64,000 bases of DNA from Hymenobacter sp. DG25B (GTDB lineage Bacteria > Bacteroidota > Bacteroidia > Cytophagales > Hymenobacteraceae), in assembly GCF_000801315.1 (NCBI RefSeq), contig NZ_CP010054.1, positions 1,550,001 through 1,614,000 of the forward strand, read 5' to 3'. Of this stretch, positions 8,830 to 17,340 are shown piece by piece. The translations under genes and the position numbers were made by a program. Position 1 is the stretch's first letter; the number at the start of each line of letters is the position of its first letter. Below the pieces are notes generated by a model. The model saw only the letters and a list, made by a program, of their open reading frames with translations, had not been told where the DNA came from and did not search any database.

Positions 8830-9321
8830 ATGAAAAATCGGTATTTGCTTTCAGGTAGTGTGGCCATGCTGAGCGCCTGCGCCACGGTAAAACCCGCCAC
8901 GCCAACTGCGGTGGGGACATACAAGCCAGTCGATGCGCAGCTGTACCGCGCCATTGCCCAGCAGGACAGCCTGATGTTCGTGGCCTTCAACCAGCACGAT
9001 GTAGAAAAGCTGCAAGCCTTCTTCGCCGAGGATGTGGAGTTTTACCACGACAAAGGCGGCTTATCCAACTTTCAGCAAACCATGCAGGCCTTCCGAAATA
9101 TGTTCGACCAAAACAAAACCACCGGCCTGAACCGCCAGCTGGTACCGGGCACACTGGAAGTGTATCCCATCAATGGCTACGGCGCCGTGGAAACCTACCA
9201 GCACCGTTTCTGCCACGTGGAAAACGGCAAAGACGACTGCGGTACCTTCAAGAATATGATGGTCTGGCGGCTAAAGGATGGGCAGTGGAATGTAACGCGG
9301 GTGGTGAGTTATGGACATTGA
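8830..9321 (+). CDS. NTF2/SnoaL-like (DUF4440-type) lipoprotein
   Basis: A 163-residue protein with a lipoprotein signal (MKNRYLLSGSVAMLSAC, lipobox LSAC). The body has the helix/curved-sheet pattern of SnoaL or DUF4440 proteins: YRAIAQQDSLMFVAFNQHDV, LQAFFAEDVEFYHDKGG, then a long strand pair ending in MMVWRLKDGQWNVTRVVSYG. Members of this fold bind small ligands or act as simple enzymes, so no substrate can be named. It starts 16 bp after the inverted repeat at 8714-8814 and lies in the accessory block between sbcD and sbcC. Confidence 0.8.
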   Translation: MKNRYLLSGSVAMLSACATVKPATPTAVGTYKPVDAQLYRAIAQQDSLMFVAFNQHDVEKLQAFFAEDVEFYHDKGGLSNFQQTMQAFRNMFDQNKTTGLNRQLVPGTLEVYPINGYGAVETYQHRFCHVENGKDDCGTFKNMMVWRLKDGQWNVTRVVSYGH

Positions 9322-9378
9322 TACTTTTGGCTACCATGCTGTTATTAGCTGTAGTTGAGTAACGTTATTGTATTTGAA

Positions 9379-9777
9379 ATGAAAAGAGTTGCTATTGTCT
9401 CCCTGCTTGCTGCTAGTTTTTTCAGCTTCTCACCCAAAAAATCTTTACAAGATCAGTCGGATAGTTGTCAAGCCAAATGGCAATATGTTGTCAGTAGTAA
9501 GAAGATAAAAGGCAGAGTTATTTTTCACAAAAATACTGACGAGTTGTGCGGGCTATTACCAACTGCCTCTGTCACTTTAGTGAAAACAAATGAAGGCGAT
9601 ACTATAAGAGTATTAGAGTTGTGTAACCTCAGTAAGAAATTCGCTAATGGAGAATTCGTGTTGATACAACCAGACACGGCTTTTGAAGCTGAAAATATTT
9701 CAGTACCTGTTGATCCTCGGACATGTTCACTCAAGCGAACCTATCTTGGAAAGGTTGAATCTATTTCGAAGCGGTAA
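9379..9777 (+). CDS. Low-GC secreted protein of unknown function
   Basis: 132 residues from the ATG at 9379. An upstream in-frame TTG only adds eight non-typical residues. An N-terminal hydrophobic segment (MKRVAIVSLLAASFFSFS) suggests export. Four cysteines are spread through the mature part (DSCQAKW, ELCGLL, ELCNLS, RTCSLK), consistent with two disulfides in the periplasm. Codon use is distinctly AT-rich compared with the GH92 genes on both sides, which suggests it arrived separately. I do not recognise the family. Confidence 0.65.
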   Translation: MKRVAIVSLLAASFFSFSPKKSLQDQSDSCQAKWQYVVSSKKIKGRVIFHKNTDELCGLLPTASVTLVKTNEGDTIRVLELCNLSKKFANGEFVLIQPDTAFEAENISVPVDPRTCSLKRTYLGKVESISKR

Positions 9778-9855
9778 AGCAATGAGTCGTTAGGGAACGA
9801 GAGAAGGTAGTTGATTCATACCTTGTCAGCTTCAACGCTACTCCCTCCGAAGCCA

Positions 9856-12150
9856 ATGCCCCGCCTTCTCCTCGCCGCGCTCCTCCTCTCATCTATTCCC
9901 ACCTTCGCTCAAAAGGCTAAACCCGCCGAAAACCTCGTTCAATACGCGCACCCCATTGTAGGCACGCAGCGCATGGGGCACACATTTCCGGGCGCAACGG
10001 TGCCATTTGGCATGGTGCAGCTCTCGCCCGATACCGACACCATCAGCTACGAGCAGAACGGCAAGTACAACCCCAAGGTGTACGAATACTGCGCCGGCTA
10101 CCAGTACGAGGACAAAACAATCGTCGGGTTTTCGCACACGCACTTCAGCGGCACCGGCCACTCTGATCTGGGCGACTTCCTCATCATGCCCACCACCGGG
10201 CCGCTGCAGCTCAACCCCGGCACCGCCGATAAGCCCGAAAGTGGCTTCCGCTCCCGGTTTTCGCACCAGAATGAGGTAGCCGAGCCGGCCTACTACAAGG
10301 TAAAGCTCGACGACCACAACATCCTGGCCGAGCTGACGGCCACCAACCGCGTCGGCTTTCACCAATACACCTTCCCCAAGGCCGACGACGCCCACATTAT
10401 CCTCGACCTCACGGCCGGCATCTATAACTACCCCGATAAAAACGTCTGGACGTTTGTGCGCGTGGAAAACGACTCGCTGGTAACCGGCTACCGCCAGACC
10501 AACGGCTGGGCCCGCACCCGCACCGAGTATTTCGCCCTGCAATTCTCCAAGCCCTTCCGCCAGTACGGCGCCCGCAACTACGCCAAAAAGCAGGCTTACC
10601 GGGGCTTCTGGGGTCGTTTTGATCAGGCGCACAACTTCCCGGAGCAGGCCGGCGAGCAGCTACGCCTATACTTCGATTTTCAGACCCAGGCAGGGGAGAA
10701 GATCAAGCTGAAAATGGCCTTGTCCGGGGTGAGTACGGAAGGGGCGTTGCGTAACCTGCGGGCCGAGCTGCCGGGCTGGGATTTTGAGCAGACGAAGCGC
10801 CAGGGTCAGGCGCAGTGGCAGCAGGAGCTTAGCAAGGTCACCATTGACTCGCCGAAACAGGTGGACAAGGACAACTTCTACACGGCCCTGTACCACGCCT
10901 TCCTCAGCCCCACTACCTACCAGGACGTGGACGGCCAGTACCGCGGCCTCGACCAGAACATTCACAAGGCCGAAGGCTTCACCAACTACACCACCTTCTC
11001 GCTCTGGGATACCTACCGCGCCCTGCACCCGCTGTTTAACGTGGTGCAGCCCAAGCGCAACGCCGACATGATTCAGTCCATGCTGGCGCACTTTGGGCAG
11101 AGCGCCGAGCACATGCTGCCCGTGTGGAGCCACCACGCCAACGAAAACTGGTGCATGATTGGCTACCACGCGGTGCCCGTTATTGCCGATGCCATTGTGA
11201 AAGGCAACGCGCCCTTCGATGCCAACAAAGCCCTGGATGCCTGCGTAACCACTGCCCGCCAGCAGTGGTACGACGGCATAGGCGAGTACCTGCGCCTGGG
11301 CTACGTGCCCGAGGATAAAAGCGGCTCCTCCGTCTCCAAAACCCTGGAATACGCCTACGATGACTGGTGCATTGCCCAGGCCGCCAAAAAGCTGGGCCGT
11401 GCGGATATTGAGCAGGAGTTCAGCAAGCGCGCCCAGAACTGGCAGAACGTGTACGACCAGCGCATCGGCTTTATGCGCCCGCGCCTTTCCGATGGCTCCT
11501 TCCGCAAAGAGTTTGACCCGCTGAGCACCAACAACCAGGGCTTCATCGAAGGCAACGCCTGGAACTACAGCCTCTACGTGCCCCAGGACCCCGCCGCGCT
11601 TATCGCCAAAATGGGCGGCAACTCCCGCTTCACGGAGCATCTGGACTCGCTGTTCACCATGCACCTGCCCGATAAGTTCTTCGCCGAAACCGAGGACATC
11701 ACCCGCGACGGTATCATTGGCAACTACGTGCACGGCAACGAGCCCGCCCACCACGCCGCCTACCTCTACAACTGGACCAACCAGCCCTGGAAAACCCAGG
11801 CCCGCGTGCGCATGATTCTTCCCAAAATGTACCGCCCCACCCCCGACGGCCTCGGCGGCAACGACGACTGCGGGCAGATGTCGGCCTGGTACGTCTTCTC
11901 GGCTCTAGGCTTCTACCCCGTAGCCCCTGGCTCCCCGGAATACACCCTCGGCAGCCCCGCCATCCACGGCGCCACGCTCCGGCTGGAAAACGGCAAAATC
12001 TTCCGCATCACCGTCAAAAATCAGAGCGACAAGAACGTGTATGTGAAAGAAGCGCGCCTAAACGGCCAGAAGCTGACGCGGCCGTTCCTCAAACATCAGG
12101 ATATTATGAATGGGGGAGAGTTGGTGTTTACGATGGCGGGCAAGCCGTGA
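9856..12150 (+). CDS. GH92 alpha-mannosidase, canonical active site
   Basis: A 764-residue secreted exo-alpha-mannosidase. The ATG at 9856 opens a good signal peptide (MPRLLLAALLLSSIPTFAQ); a TTG 15 codons upstream is less likely. It carries the standard GH92 signatures: YAHPIVGTQRMGHTFPGATV, PFGMVQLSPDTD, WDTYRALHPLFNVVQP, SKTLEYAYDDWCIAQ, GNYVHGNEPAHHAAYLYNW with the acid Glu at about residue 629, and GNDDCGQMSAWYVFSALGFY. The expected role is trimming terminal alpha-linked mannose from N-glycans or yeast mannan in the periplasm or at the surface. It differs from the GH92 at 6400-8688 at the catalytic acid, so the two probably act on different linkages. No SusCD pair is adjacent. Confidence 0.95.
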   Translation: MPRLLLAALLLSSIPTFAQKAKPAENLVQYAHPIVGTQRMGHTFPGATVPFGMVQLSPDTDTISYEQNGKYNPKVYEYCAGYQYEDKTIVGFSHTHFSGTGHSDLGDFLIMPTTGPLQLNPGTADKPESGFRSRFSHQNEVAEPAYYKVKLDDHNILAELTATNRVGFHQYTFPKADDAHIILDLTAGIYNYPDKNVWTFVRVENDSLVTGYRQTNGWARTRTEYFALQFSKPFRQYGARNYAKKQAYRGFWGRFDQAHNFPEQAGEQLRLYFDFQTQAGEKIKLKMALSGVSTEGALRNLRAELPGWDFEQTKRQGQAQWQQELSKVTIDSPKQVDKDNFYTALYHAFLSPTTYQDVDGQYRGLDQNIHKAEGFTNYTTFSLWDTYRALHPLFNVVQPKRNADMIQSMLAHFGQSAEHMLPVWSHHANENWCMIGYHAVPVIADAIVKGNAPFDANKALDACVTTARQQWYDGIGEYLRLGYVPEDKSGSSVSKTLEYAYDDWCIAQAAKKLGRADIEQEFSKRAQNWQNVYDQRIGFMRPRLSDGSFRKEFDPLSTNNQGFIEGNAWNYSLYVPQDPAALIAKMGGNSRFTEHLDSLFTMHLPDKFFAETEDITRDGIIGNYVHGNEPAHHAAYLYNWTNQPWKTQARVRMILPKMYRPTPDGLGGNDDCGQMSAWYVFSALGFYPVAPGSPEYTLGSPAIHGATLRLENGKIFRITVKNQSDKNVYVKEARLNGQKLTRPFLKHQDIMNGGELVFTMAGKP

Positions 12151-12424
12151 GGAAGAAAAATTTATAAGTTTCAACAGGTAAGAATGGTGTCTATCTACTG
12201 TCAAGCTTTATAAACATGAAAAAATCTACTACTGTATGCCTTCTGCTAATAGTATTTTGTCTCTTTCAATGTGGTGCAAAGAATTATAAGCATGCCCGAA
12301 TAAAGCAAGTGAGTGGAAAGGAATTTATAGAGCTTCGTGGGAGAAGAGTATTGATGGTACATGACCCTATTTCTATGTTATTTGGTAGTACATATACGGA
12401 TACTCTACTTATTCCTCTTTCTAG

Positions 12425-13276
12425 AGCGTGTTAATGACTTAGCAGGTTAATGTGATTTGCTTTGACGAGCATCAGACACGCAAAGACGAGGTAATGAATG
12501 CCTTCCAGGGTGGAGGTAAGGCGTTCGTAATCCCTAGCCAATCGTCGGAAACGGGCCGCCCAAGCAAAGGAGCGTTCCACCACCCAGCGCTTGGGCAGCA
12601 ACACAAAGCCTCGTTTGGCCGCGGGCAATTTCACCACGTGCAGGGCAATGCCCTGCTCGGCAGCGGCCTGCGCTGGTTCCTGCCCCGTGTACCCTTGGTC
12701 GACGTAGGCCAGCGTGACCGATTGGCCCGTGATGGCCTGTACTTCTTCGGCTAGTGCTGCCACCTGGGCCCGGTCCTGTTCGTTGGCCGGCGTGACCAGC
12801 GCCGCCAGCAAATGCCCCAGCGTGTCCACGGCCATGTGCACCTTGCTGCCGTTGCGCCGCTTGGCCCCATCATACCCGGCCCGGTGCCCGCTTTCGGGTG
12901 TGCTTTGCAGCGTGCGGCTGTCGAGCAGGATGGCCGAGGGCTCGGCCGGGCGGCCTTGGGCTGTGCGTAGCAACTGGCGCAAATCATCGACCATCGTTTC
13001 AAAACAGCGGGCCTCGAGCCAACGCCGTAGCTGCTGGTAGACGGCCGGCCAAGCCGGAAAATCACCCGGCAGGTAGTGCCAAGGCACTCCGGTGCGGGCC
13101 AAATAGCGTACGGCATTGAACAAGCTCCGCAGCGGATATTCCCGTTGCGGGGCCGCTTCGCTCATCAGCGTCAAATAGGGGGCAGCAAACGCCCATTCTT
13201 CGTCGCTTACATCGCTCGGATAACCAGGGTGGGGCTTTTTCATCCCCGAATTTCTTCAATTAGTCATTAACACGCT
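12425..13276 (-). mobile_element. Complete IS5-family-like insertion sequence with CTAG target duplication
   Basis: An 852-bp element. The ends are inverted repeats: the left end reads AGCGTGTTAATGACT and the right end is its exact reverse complement. CTAG flanks both sides (12421-12424 and 13277-13280), a four-base target duplication of the kind seen in the IS427 group of IS5. One transposase gene fills the element on the minus strand. The short duplication is palindromic, so the exact end could shift by a base or two, but the in-frame repair of the host gene supports this choice. Confidence 0.9.
12431..13243 (-). CDS. IS5-family DDE transposase
   Basis: A 270-residue transposase in one uninterrupted frame. 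The N-terminal part ([18 protein letters not shown], then [20 protein letters not shown], then PWHYLP) is the DUF4096-like DNA-binding region of IS5/IS1182-type enzymes. The catalytic residues are visible as LLDSRTLQ (first Asp), AYVDQGYTG (second Asp) and [11 protein letters not shown] (Glu in the YREK-like region). The frame is complete, so the element may still be active. Its terminal bases overlap the truncated end of the host lipoprotein frame. Confidence 0.95.
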   Translation of the reverse strand: MKKPHPGYPSDVSDEEWAFAAPYLTLMSEAAPQREYPLRSLFNAVRYLARTGVPWHYLPGDFPAWPAVYQQLRRWLEARCFETMVDDLRQLLRTAQGRPAEPSAILLDSRTLQSTPESGHRAGYDGAKRRNGSKVHMAVDTLGHLLAALVTPANEQDRAQVAALAEEVQAITGQSVTLAYVDQGYTGQEPAQAAAEQGIALHVVKLPAAKRGFVLLPKRWVVERSFAWAARFRRLARDYERLTSTLEGIHYLVFACLMLVKANHINLLSH

Positions 13277-13488
13277 CTAGTTCTCAAAATGGAATAATTA
13301 AAGGCGAGAATATTCCTGTAAAACCTGGTTACTACGGTTATAGAGGCAGTGTAGTAGTAAACAATTCTAAAGTAGTTGTGAATCTATTTATCTCTGATTC
13401 GTCTATGAATACACCAAGACCTTTGTATTGGAACGGAGTATATAAATTAGTTAATAATTAAAGCCCGTTAGTGGTCTGCCTATAAAAT

Positions 13489-13534
13489 AAGCCCCACTTC
13501 TCCAGTCTGGTTGGACTGGAGAAGTGGGACTTTT
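13489..13534. terminator. Bidirectional terminator hairpin
   Basis: A perfect 15-bp stem, CCCACTTCTCCAGTC (13493-13507) with its complement at 13514-13528 and a six-base loop, followed by TTTT rightwards. It lies between the interrupted lipoprotein gene (+) and the small gene at 13552-13788 (-). Confidence 0.8.
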
Positions 13535-13551
13535 AAATTACTAGAAAAATA

Positions 13552-13788
13552 CTACCGGTTAGGCAAAAACCCAGGAGTTGCGCCGCTCTTGTTTTTATTC
13601 CGATTATAGAGATACGCCGCGCCGGCCGCCAGCAACGCGCCAGTGACGAGCTTACGGCCAGTACCGCCAGACCGGCCGGCGGTGTCATAGGTGCCAGTAG
13701 TAGGGTAAACGGTCTTGCGACCCCCAAACAGGCCTGAAAGCAGGCCACCCATAGTGCCGCTGGGGCGGTCAGAACCAAATATGCTCAT
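13552..13788 (-). CDS. Small glycine-rich protein with a C-terminal hydrophobic segment
   Basis: 78 residues from the ATG at 13788 (MSIFGSDRPSGTMGGLLSGL). Gly/Ser-rich throughout, with a short hydrophobic stretch, LVTGALLAAGAAYLYNR, near the C-terminus that could be a single membrane anchor or glycine-zipper helix. I do not know the family. An overlapping frame of similar length is less plausible in composition. The gene has its own terminator downstream at 13489-13534. Confidence 0.55.
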   Translation of the reverse strand: MSIFGSDRPSGTMGGLLSGLFGGRKTVYPTTGTYDTAGRSGGTGRKLVTGALLAAGAAYLYNRNKNKSGATPGFLPNR

Positions 13789-13992
13789 GATTGACAAGGG
13801 ATATGGTGTAGGCTATAATAACGCAGACGGTGCCATTGGGGTTAGTTTCAAAAGGCTGTAAATCAGGAATTGGGTTGCATAAACAGGTGGCCTGACGCAG
13901 AGCCGCGCGTATTTTGAGGGTAGGGAAGCAGCGTAACGTGCGTTTTCTGCGTTAGATTTGGTACCCCCTTCTGCCTCCTTACTCCTCATATT

Positions 13993-15273
13993 TTGTCCGT
14001 AAATCTGCGTTTTCTGCTACCATTGCTGGCTCTCAGCACCGTTACCTATGCCCAAAGCGGCCCGGTTAAAGTCGAAGTAAAACAGACCGATGGCCGCTAC
14101 GAGCTGCTGCGGGGCGGCCAGCCATACTTCATCAAAGGCGCGGGGGGCGGGCAGTTCCCGGAGCGCGTGAAGGCCTACGGCGGCAACTCCATCCGTACCT
14201 GGAGCACCGATGGCGCCGACGTAACGCTGGCCGAAGCCAACAAAAACGGCCTGACCGTGATGCTGGGCCTGGACGTGGCCCGGGAGCGGCACGGCTTCGA
14301 CTACAATAACCCGCAGGCCGTGGCCGAGCAGCTGCAAAGGCTGCGCGCCGATGTACTCAAGTACAAGGACAACCCGGCTGTACTGTTCTGGGGCATCGGC
14401 AACGAGCTGAACCTGGAGTACACCAACCCTAAAGTGTGGGACGCCGTGCAGCAGATTGCCCAGATGATTCACGAAGTGGACCCCAACCACCCCACCAGCA
14501 CCGTTCTGGCGGGCCTCAACCAAAAGGAGGTTGACCTGATCAAGGCCAAATGCCCGGCCGTGGATATCCTCAGCATTAATACCTACGCCGGGCTGGCGGC
14601 CATTCCGCAGCAGGTGCGCGCCACCGGCTGGGCCGGCCCGTATGTGGTAGCCGAGTGGGGCCCCACCGGCCACTGGGAAAGCCCCGTTACACCCTGGAAA
14701 GCCTCAGTAGAGGAAACCAGCAGCCAGAAAGCCGCCGTGTACCAGAGCCGCTACGAGGCCTCGGTGGCCAAGGACAAAACCCAGTGCCTGGGCACCTACG
14801 TGTTTCTGTGGGGCCAGAAACAGGAGCGCACCCCTACCTGGTACGGCATCTTCACGGAGGATGGGAAGGAGTCGGAAGTGGTAGATGTGATGCAGTACCT
14901 GTGGAGCGGCCAATGGCCCGAAAACCGCGCCCCGCACCTGGCCGGTTTCCGCCTGAACGGAAAGCAGGCCACGGATAGCGTGTACCTGCAACCCGGCAAG
15001 CGCTACCCCGCCATGGTCTCCGTTACCGACCCCGACAAAGACCGGCTGACTTACCGCTGGGAGCTGCTCCCGGAAAGCACCGACCTGAAATCCGGCGGCG
15101 ACCGGGAAAGCCGCCCGGCACCCATTGCAGGGCTGATTCCGGCGAATGCCAAAGCTAAAACCAAACTCAAAGCCCCTGATAAGGAAGGCGCCTACCGCCT
15201 GTTCATCTACACCTATGATGGGCACGACAACGTAGCCACGGCCAACATTCCGATTTATGTGAAGGGCAAGTAG
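13993..15273 (+). CDS. Secreted glycosidase, GH2/GH5-like TIM barrel
   Basis: A 426-residue exported protein. No ATG exists before the signal peptide (LRFLLPLLALSTVTYAQ), so TTG at 13993 is the best start; an ATT one codon earlier is also possible. The barrel begins YFIKGAGGGQFPERVKAYGG and NSIRTWSTDGADVTLAEANK, and has the clan GH-A acid/base motif FWGIGNELN (Glu about 138) and a nucleophile motif VVAEWGPTGHWE (Glu about 221). After the barrel, from about residue 315, there is an Ig-like domain (APHLAGFRLNGKQATDSVYL). It resembles the GH2 TIM-barrel domain without its usual beta-sandwich domains, or a beta-glucanosyltransferase. Substrate is unknown, but the GH92 neighbours suggest glycan degradation. 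Confidence 0.8.
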   Translation: MSVNLRFLLPLLALSTVTYAQSGPVKVEVKQTDGRYELLRGGQPYFIKGAGGGQFPERVKAYGGNSIRTWSTDGADVTLAEANKNGLTVMLGLDVARERHGFDYNNPQAVAEQLQRLRADVLKYKDNPAVLFWGIGNELNLEYTNPKVWDAVQQIAQMIHEVDPNHPTSTVLAGLNQKEVDLIKAKCPAVDILSINTYAGLAAIPQQVRATGWAGPYVVAEWGPTGHWESPVTPWKASVEETSSQKAAVYQSRYEASVAKDKTQCLGTYVFLWGQKQERTPTWYGIFTEDGKESEVVDVMQYLWSGQWPENRAPHLAGFRLNGKQATDSVYLQPGKRYPAMVSVTDPDKDRLTYRWELLPESTDLKSGGDRESRPAPIAGLIPANAKAKTKLKAPDKEGAYRLFIYTYDGHDNVATANIPIYVKGK

Positions 15274-15328
15274 CCGTTGTCGGTTTCTTGTAAGCACAGC
15301 AGCCATCTAATTGCTAAAGAGTCTGCAT

Positions 15329-15361
15329 AAAAAAGGCCACTGAGATTCAGTGGCCTTTTTC
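15329..15361. terminator. Bidirectional terminator
   Basis: Stem AAAAAGGCCACTGA with its complement and a three-base loop, flanked by A and T runs on either side. It lies between the converging glycosidase gene (+) and sbcD (-). Confidence 0.92.
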
Positions 15362-15362
15362 T

Positions 15363-16592
15363 TTACATGCGTTCCAGCAGCTCATCAAATGTGCGCAGCA
15401 GCTCGGCGCGGCTGTCCTCCGGCTCGGCTTCCAGACGCTGGGCAAACACTTCCCGCTCTGTAAAATCGTGGAGGCTGCGGGTGAGGGGAGCGTCGGTTTC
15501 CTCTTCCTCGCCCAGGGCGCGGAGCTTGACTAGGCGGAAGTGGCGGCGGGCCAGCACTTCCAGCTGCTGCCGGTCCAGCTCCTGAATAACTTTGAGCAGG
15601 GCATCGGCTACTTCCAGCTGGGTGAGTTCAGAGTGCACCTGCACATCTGCCCAGGCGGGGAGGTGGTAGCCGGTATTATCGTAGGTTGTGAGGCTTAGGG
15701 TGACTTCCTGCAGGGTGCCGTGGAAGCGCACCAGCCGGCGGGCACCCGGTACCAGCAGACTTTGCAGCTCGGCCAGACAGCCGCCCTTAAAATCCAGCAG
15801 CAAGACTTCCTTCGGGTGGTCTACCTCGGAAAAAGACAGCGGAATAGGGGAGCCCGAGTAGCGGATATGCTCCCGACCACCCACGCGCTGCGGCCGGTGA
15901 ATGTGGCCCAGGGCCACGTAATCGAAGATAGCGGGGAAGTGGTCGGCGGTAACCTGGCCCAGGTTGCCTACGTGAATGGTGCGCTCGGAATCGGAAGGGG
16001 CGGCGCCGGCGGCGTAGAGGTGGCCGGTGGCTATAATGGGCAGGCCCAGGTCTTTGAGCTGCCACACCTGCTCTATTTCGGCGCAGCGGGCGTAGTGGTC
16101 GGCAATGCCTTGCTTGATGCGGGCTTCGCGCTCCTCGGCGGTTTCGCCGGGCACGGAAAGGCGCACGTCCCGGTCGCGGAGAAAGGGAATGGCGCACACC
16201 ACCAGGCCGGGCTTGCCGTGGGCATCATCCAGCACCAGCACCTGGTCCTCGAAGCAGTCGGGCACGCAGCCTACCACGTGCACGCGCAGGTGGCGCAGCA
16301 GGCGGGCGGGGGCGTTGAGGGTAGCGGGCGAGTCGTGGTTGCCGCCTACTACCACTATGTCGCGGCAGCCGGTGCCGCGCATATTCAGCAGGAAGGAGTA
16401 ATATAGCTCCAGGGCCTGGTTGGAGGGCGAGCCAGTATCGAAAATATCACCGGCCACTATCAGCACTTCCACCTGCTGCTCGCGCACGGTCTGCACCAAC
16501 CAGTCCAGAAAATGGCGGTGCTCATCGGTGCGTTCGTGCCCGCTGATGAAGCGTTGACCCAAGTGCCAGTCGGCGGTGTGTAGTACGCGCAT
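15363..16592 (-). CDS. sbcD: SbcD, nuclease subunit of SbcCD
   Basis: A 409-residue calcineurin-like phosphoesterase, the Mre11 homologue that works with SbcC. Metal-binding motifs are in order: MRVLHTADWHLGQRF (D-x-H), VEVLIVAGDIFDTGSPSNQA (GDxxD), VVVGGNHDSPATLN (GNHD), IIATGHLYAAG, and YVALGHIHRPQRV (GHxH). The C-terminal cap region (after about residue 280) includes SbcD_C-type sequence. On the minus strand it lies upstream of sbcC as expected for an sbcDC order, but 9.1 kb of glycosidase, lipoprotein and IS genes separate the two. It must therefore be transcribed apart from sbcC. Confidence 0.95.
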   Translation of the reverse strand: MRVLHTADWHLGQRFISGHERTDEHRHFLDWLVQTVREQQVEVLIVAGDIFDTGSPSNQALELYYSFLLNMRGTGCRDIVVVGGNHDSPATLNAPARLLRHLRVHVVGCVPDCFEDQVLVLDDAHGKPGLVVCAIPFLRDRDVRLSVPGETAEEREARIKQGIADHYARCAEIEQVWQLKDLGLPIIATGHLYAAGAAPSDSERTIHVGNLGQVTADHFPAIFDYVALGHIHRPQRVGGREHIRYSGSPIPLSFSEVDHPKEVLLLDFKGGCLAELQSLLVPGARRLVRFHGTLQEVTLSLTTYDNTGYHLPAWADVQVHSELTQLEVADALLKVIQELDRQQLEVLARRHFRLVKLRALGEEEETDAPLTRSLHDFTEREVFAQRLEAEPEDSRAELLRTFDELLERM

Positions 16593-16763
16593 GAGAATCC
16601 AGTGAATCTCAAAGATACTTCAACCTAGTTAGAAGCGAAAGAGTTAGTATAAGCAATCAAGCCAAGATGAAGTTAAGTAGGAATTAGTACTACAGTAATT
16701 CGTAAATTGAAAGCAATTAATAGGGTAATTATTTTAGTATATATTTTAAATTTATTATATAGA

Positions 16764-17207
16764 TTAATCTTCCGCGCAACCTGAAATATATAGTGATTTG
16801 TCGTCGTTCCTTAATAAAAAACTATAGCTCCAATAAATTCCCTCTTGTGCTATGGTAGAATAAATAATAGTTGTTGGCTTAATAAATTCATTTATGAAGC
16901 TAATGTATTCGTTTGTAGCTTTTTCTAGCTCTTTTTCTTTGTGTTGGTCTAGGTGTAATCCCGCTGTAGTGTCACCACGGTAGTTCAGTCCATAGTTTAT
17001 CCTCTTCCAGAAATCATCTAATTCAATTGGGGTTTTGTTTTGGGAGTCTTCGCTGAATTCGATGCAATGTTTATTTATTTCATTATTGAACTCTGATTTA
17101 TTAGAGCAGTTTGTGAAAATATGGAATGAAAAATACACTTGGTAATTATGGCCATACATCAGTTTTTCGAGTTTGTTAATTATGGCTTTGATATATTCCG
17201 ATTTCAT
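16764..17207 (-). CDS. Low-GC protein of unknown function, possibly 5'-truncated
   Basis: The ATG at 17207 gives 147 residues (MKSEYIKAIINKLEKLMYGH). The frame stays open for about 45 codons upstream without an ATG, and the upstream residues still look protein-like, so the true N-terminus may be lost or start at a TTG (17270). The protein is soluble, with an acidic, Asn/Lys/Tyr-rich composition and two or three helices (KELEKATNEYISFINEFI). I see no known motif. It lies in the most AT-rich stretch of the window (about 16.6-17.3 kb), a sign of foreign origin. Confidence 0.5.
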   Translation of the reverse strand: MKSEYIKAIINKLEKLMYGHNYQVYFSFHIFTNCSNKSEFNNEINKHCIEFSEDSQNKTPIELDDFWKRINYGLNYRGDTTAGLHLDQHKEKELEKATNEYISFINEFIKPTTIIYSTIAQEGIYWSYSFLLRNDDKSLYISGCAED

Positions 17208-17340
17208 TGTGTAGGCATATGCTGTTTGAATATTGCAAATTAGCGGAGGGTAGTCTAGATCCTTCGCCAAGCTCAGGAAGACAGAAGGTTTTAAGAGGAT
17301 AATATTACTGAGAACAGCTATTGATGTCCTTGTTTATTCC

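Larger units (their letters stand above)
12216..13461 (+). pseudogene. Small lipoprotein gene interrupted by an IS5-type element
   Basis: The left part (12216-12424) encodes MKKSTTVCLLLIVFCLFQC, a lipoprotein signal, and about 50 mature residues. The insertion then gives a premature stop at 12434. Removing the element and one CTAG copy joins 12424 to 13281 in frame and restores a 129-residue protein that continues SSQNGIIKGENIPVKPGYYG and ends NGVYKLVNN at the stop 13459-13461. The tail contains no other frame breaks, so the insertion looks recent. Base composition is strongly AT-rich relative to the neighbouring GH92 gene. Function unknown. Confidence 0.9.

Noticed and set aside
10666..11754. 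362-codon open frame antisense to the second GH92
   Set aside because: Same composition artefact; the sense strand carries the GH92 signatures.
6400..15273. A polysaccharide utilisation locus
   Set aside because: Glycosidases cluster here, but no SusC/SusD pair or dedicated regulator is present. The receptor at 1-321 is on the opposite strand and separated by unrelated genes.
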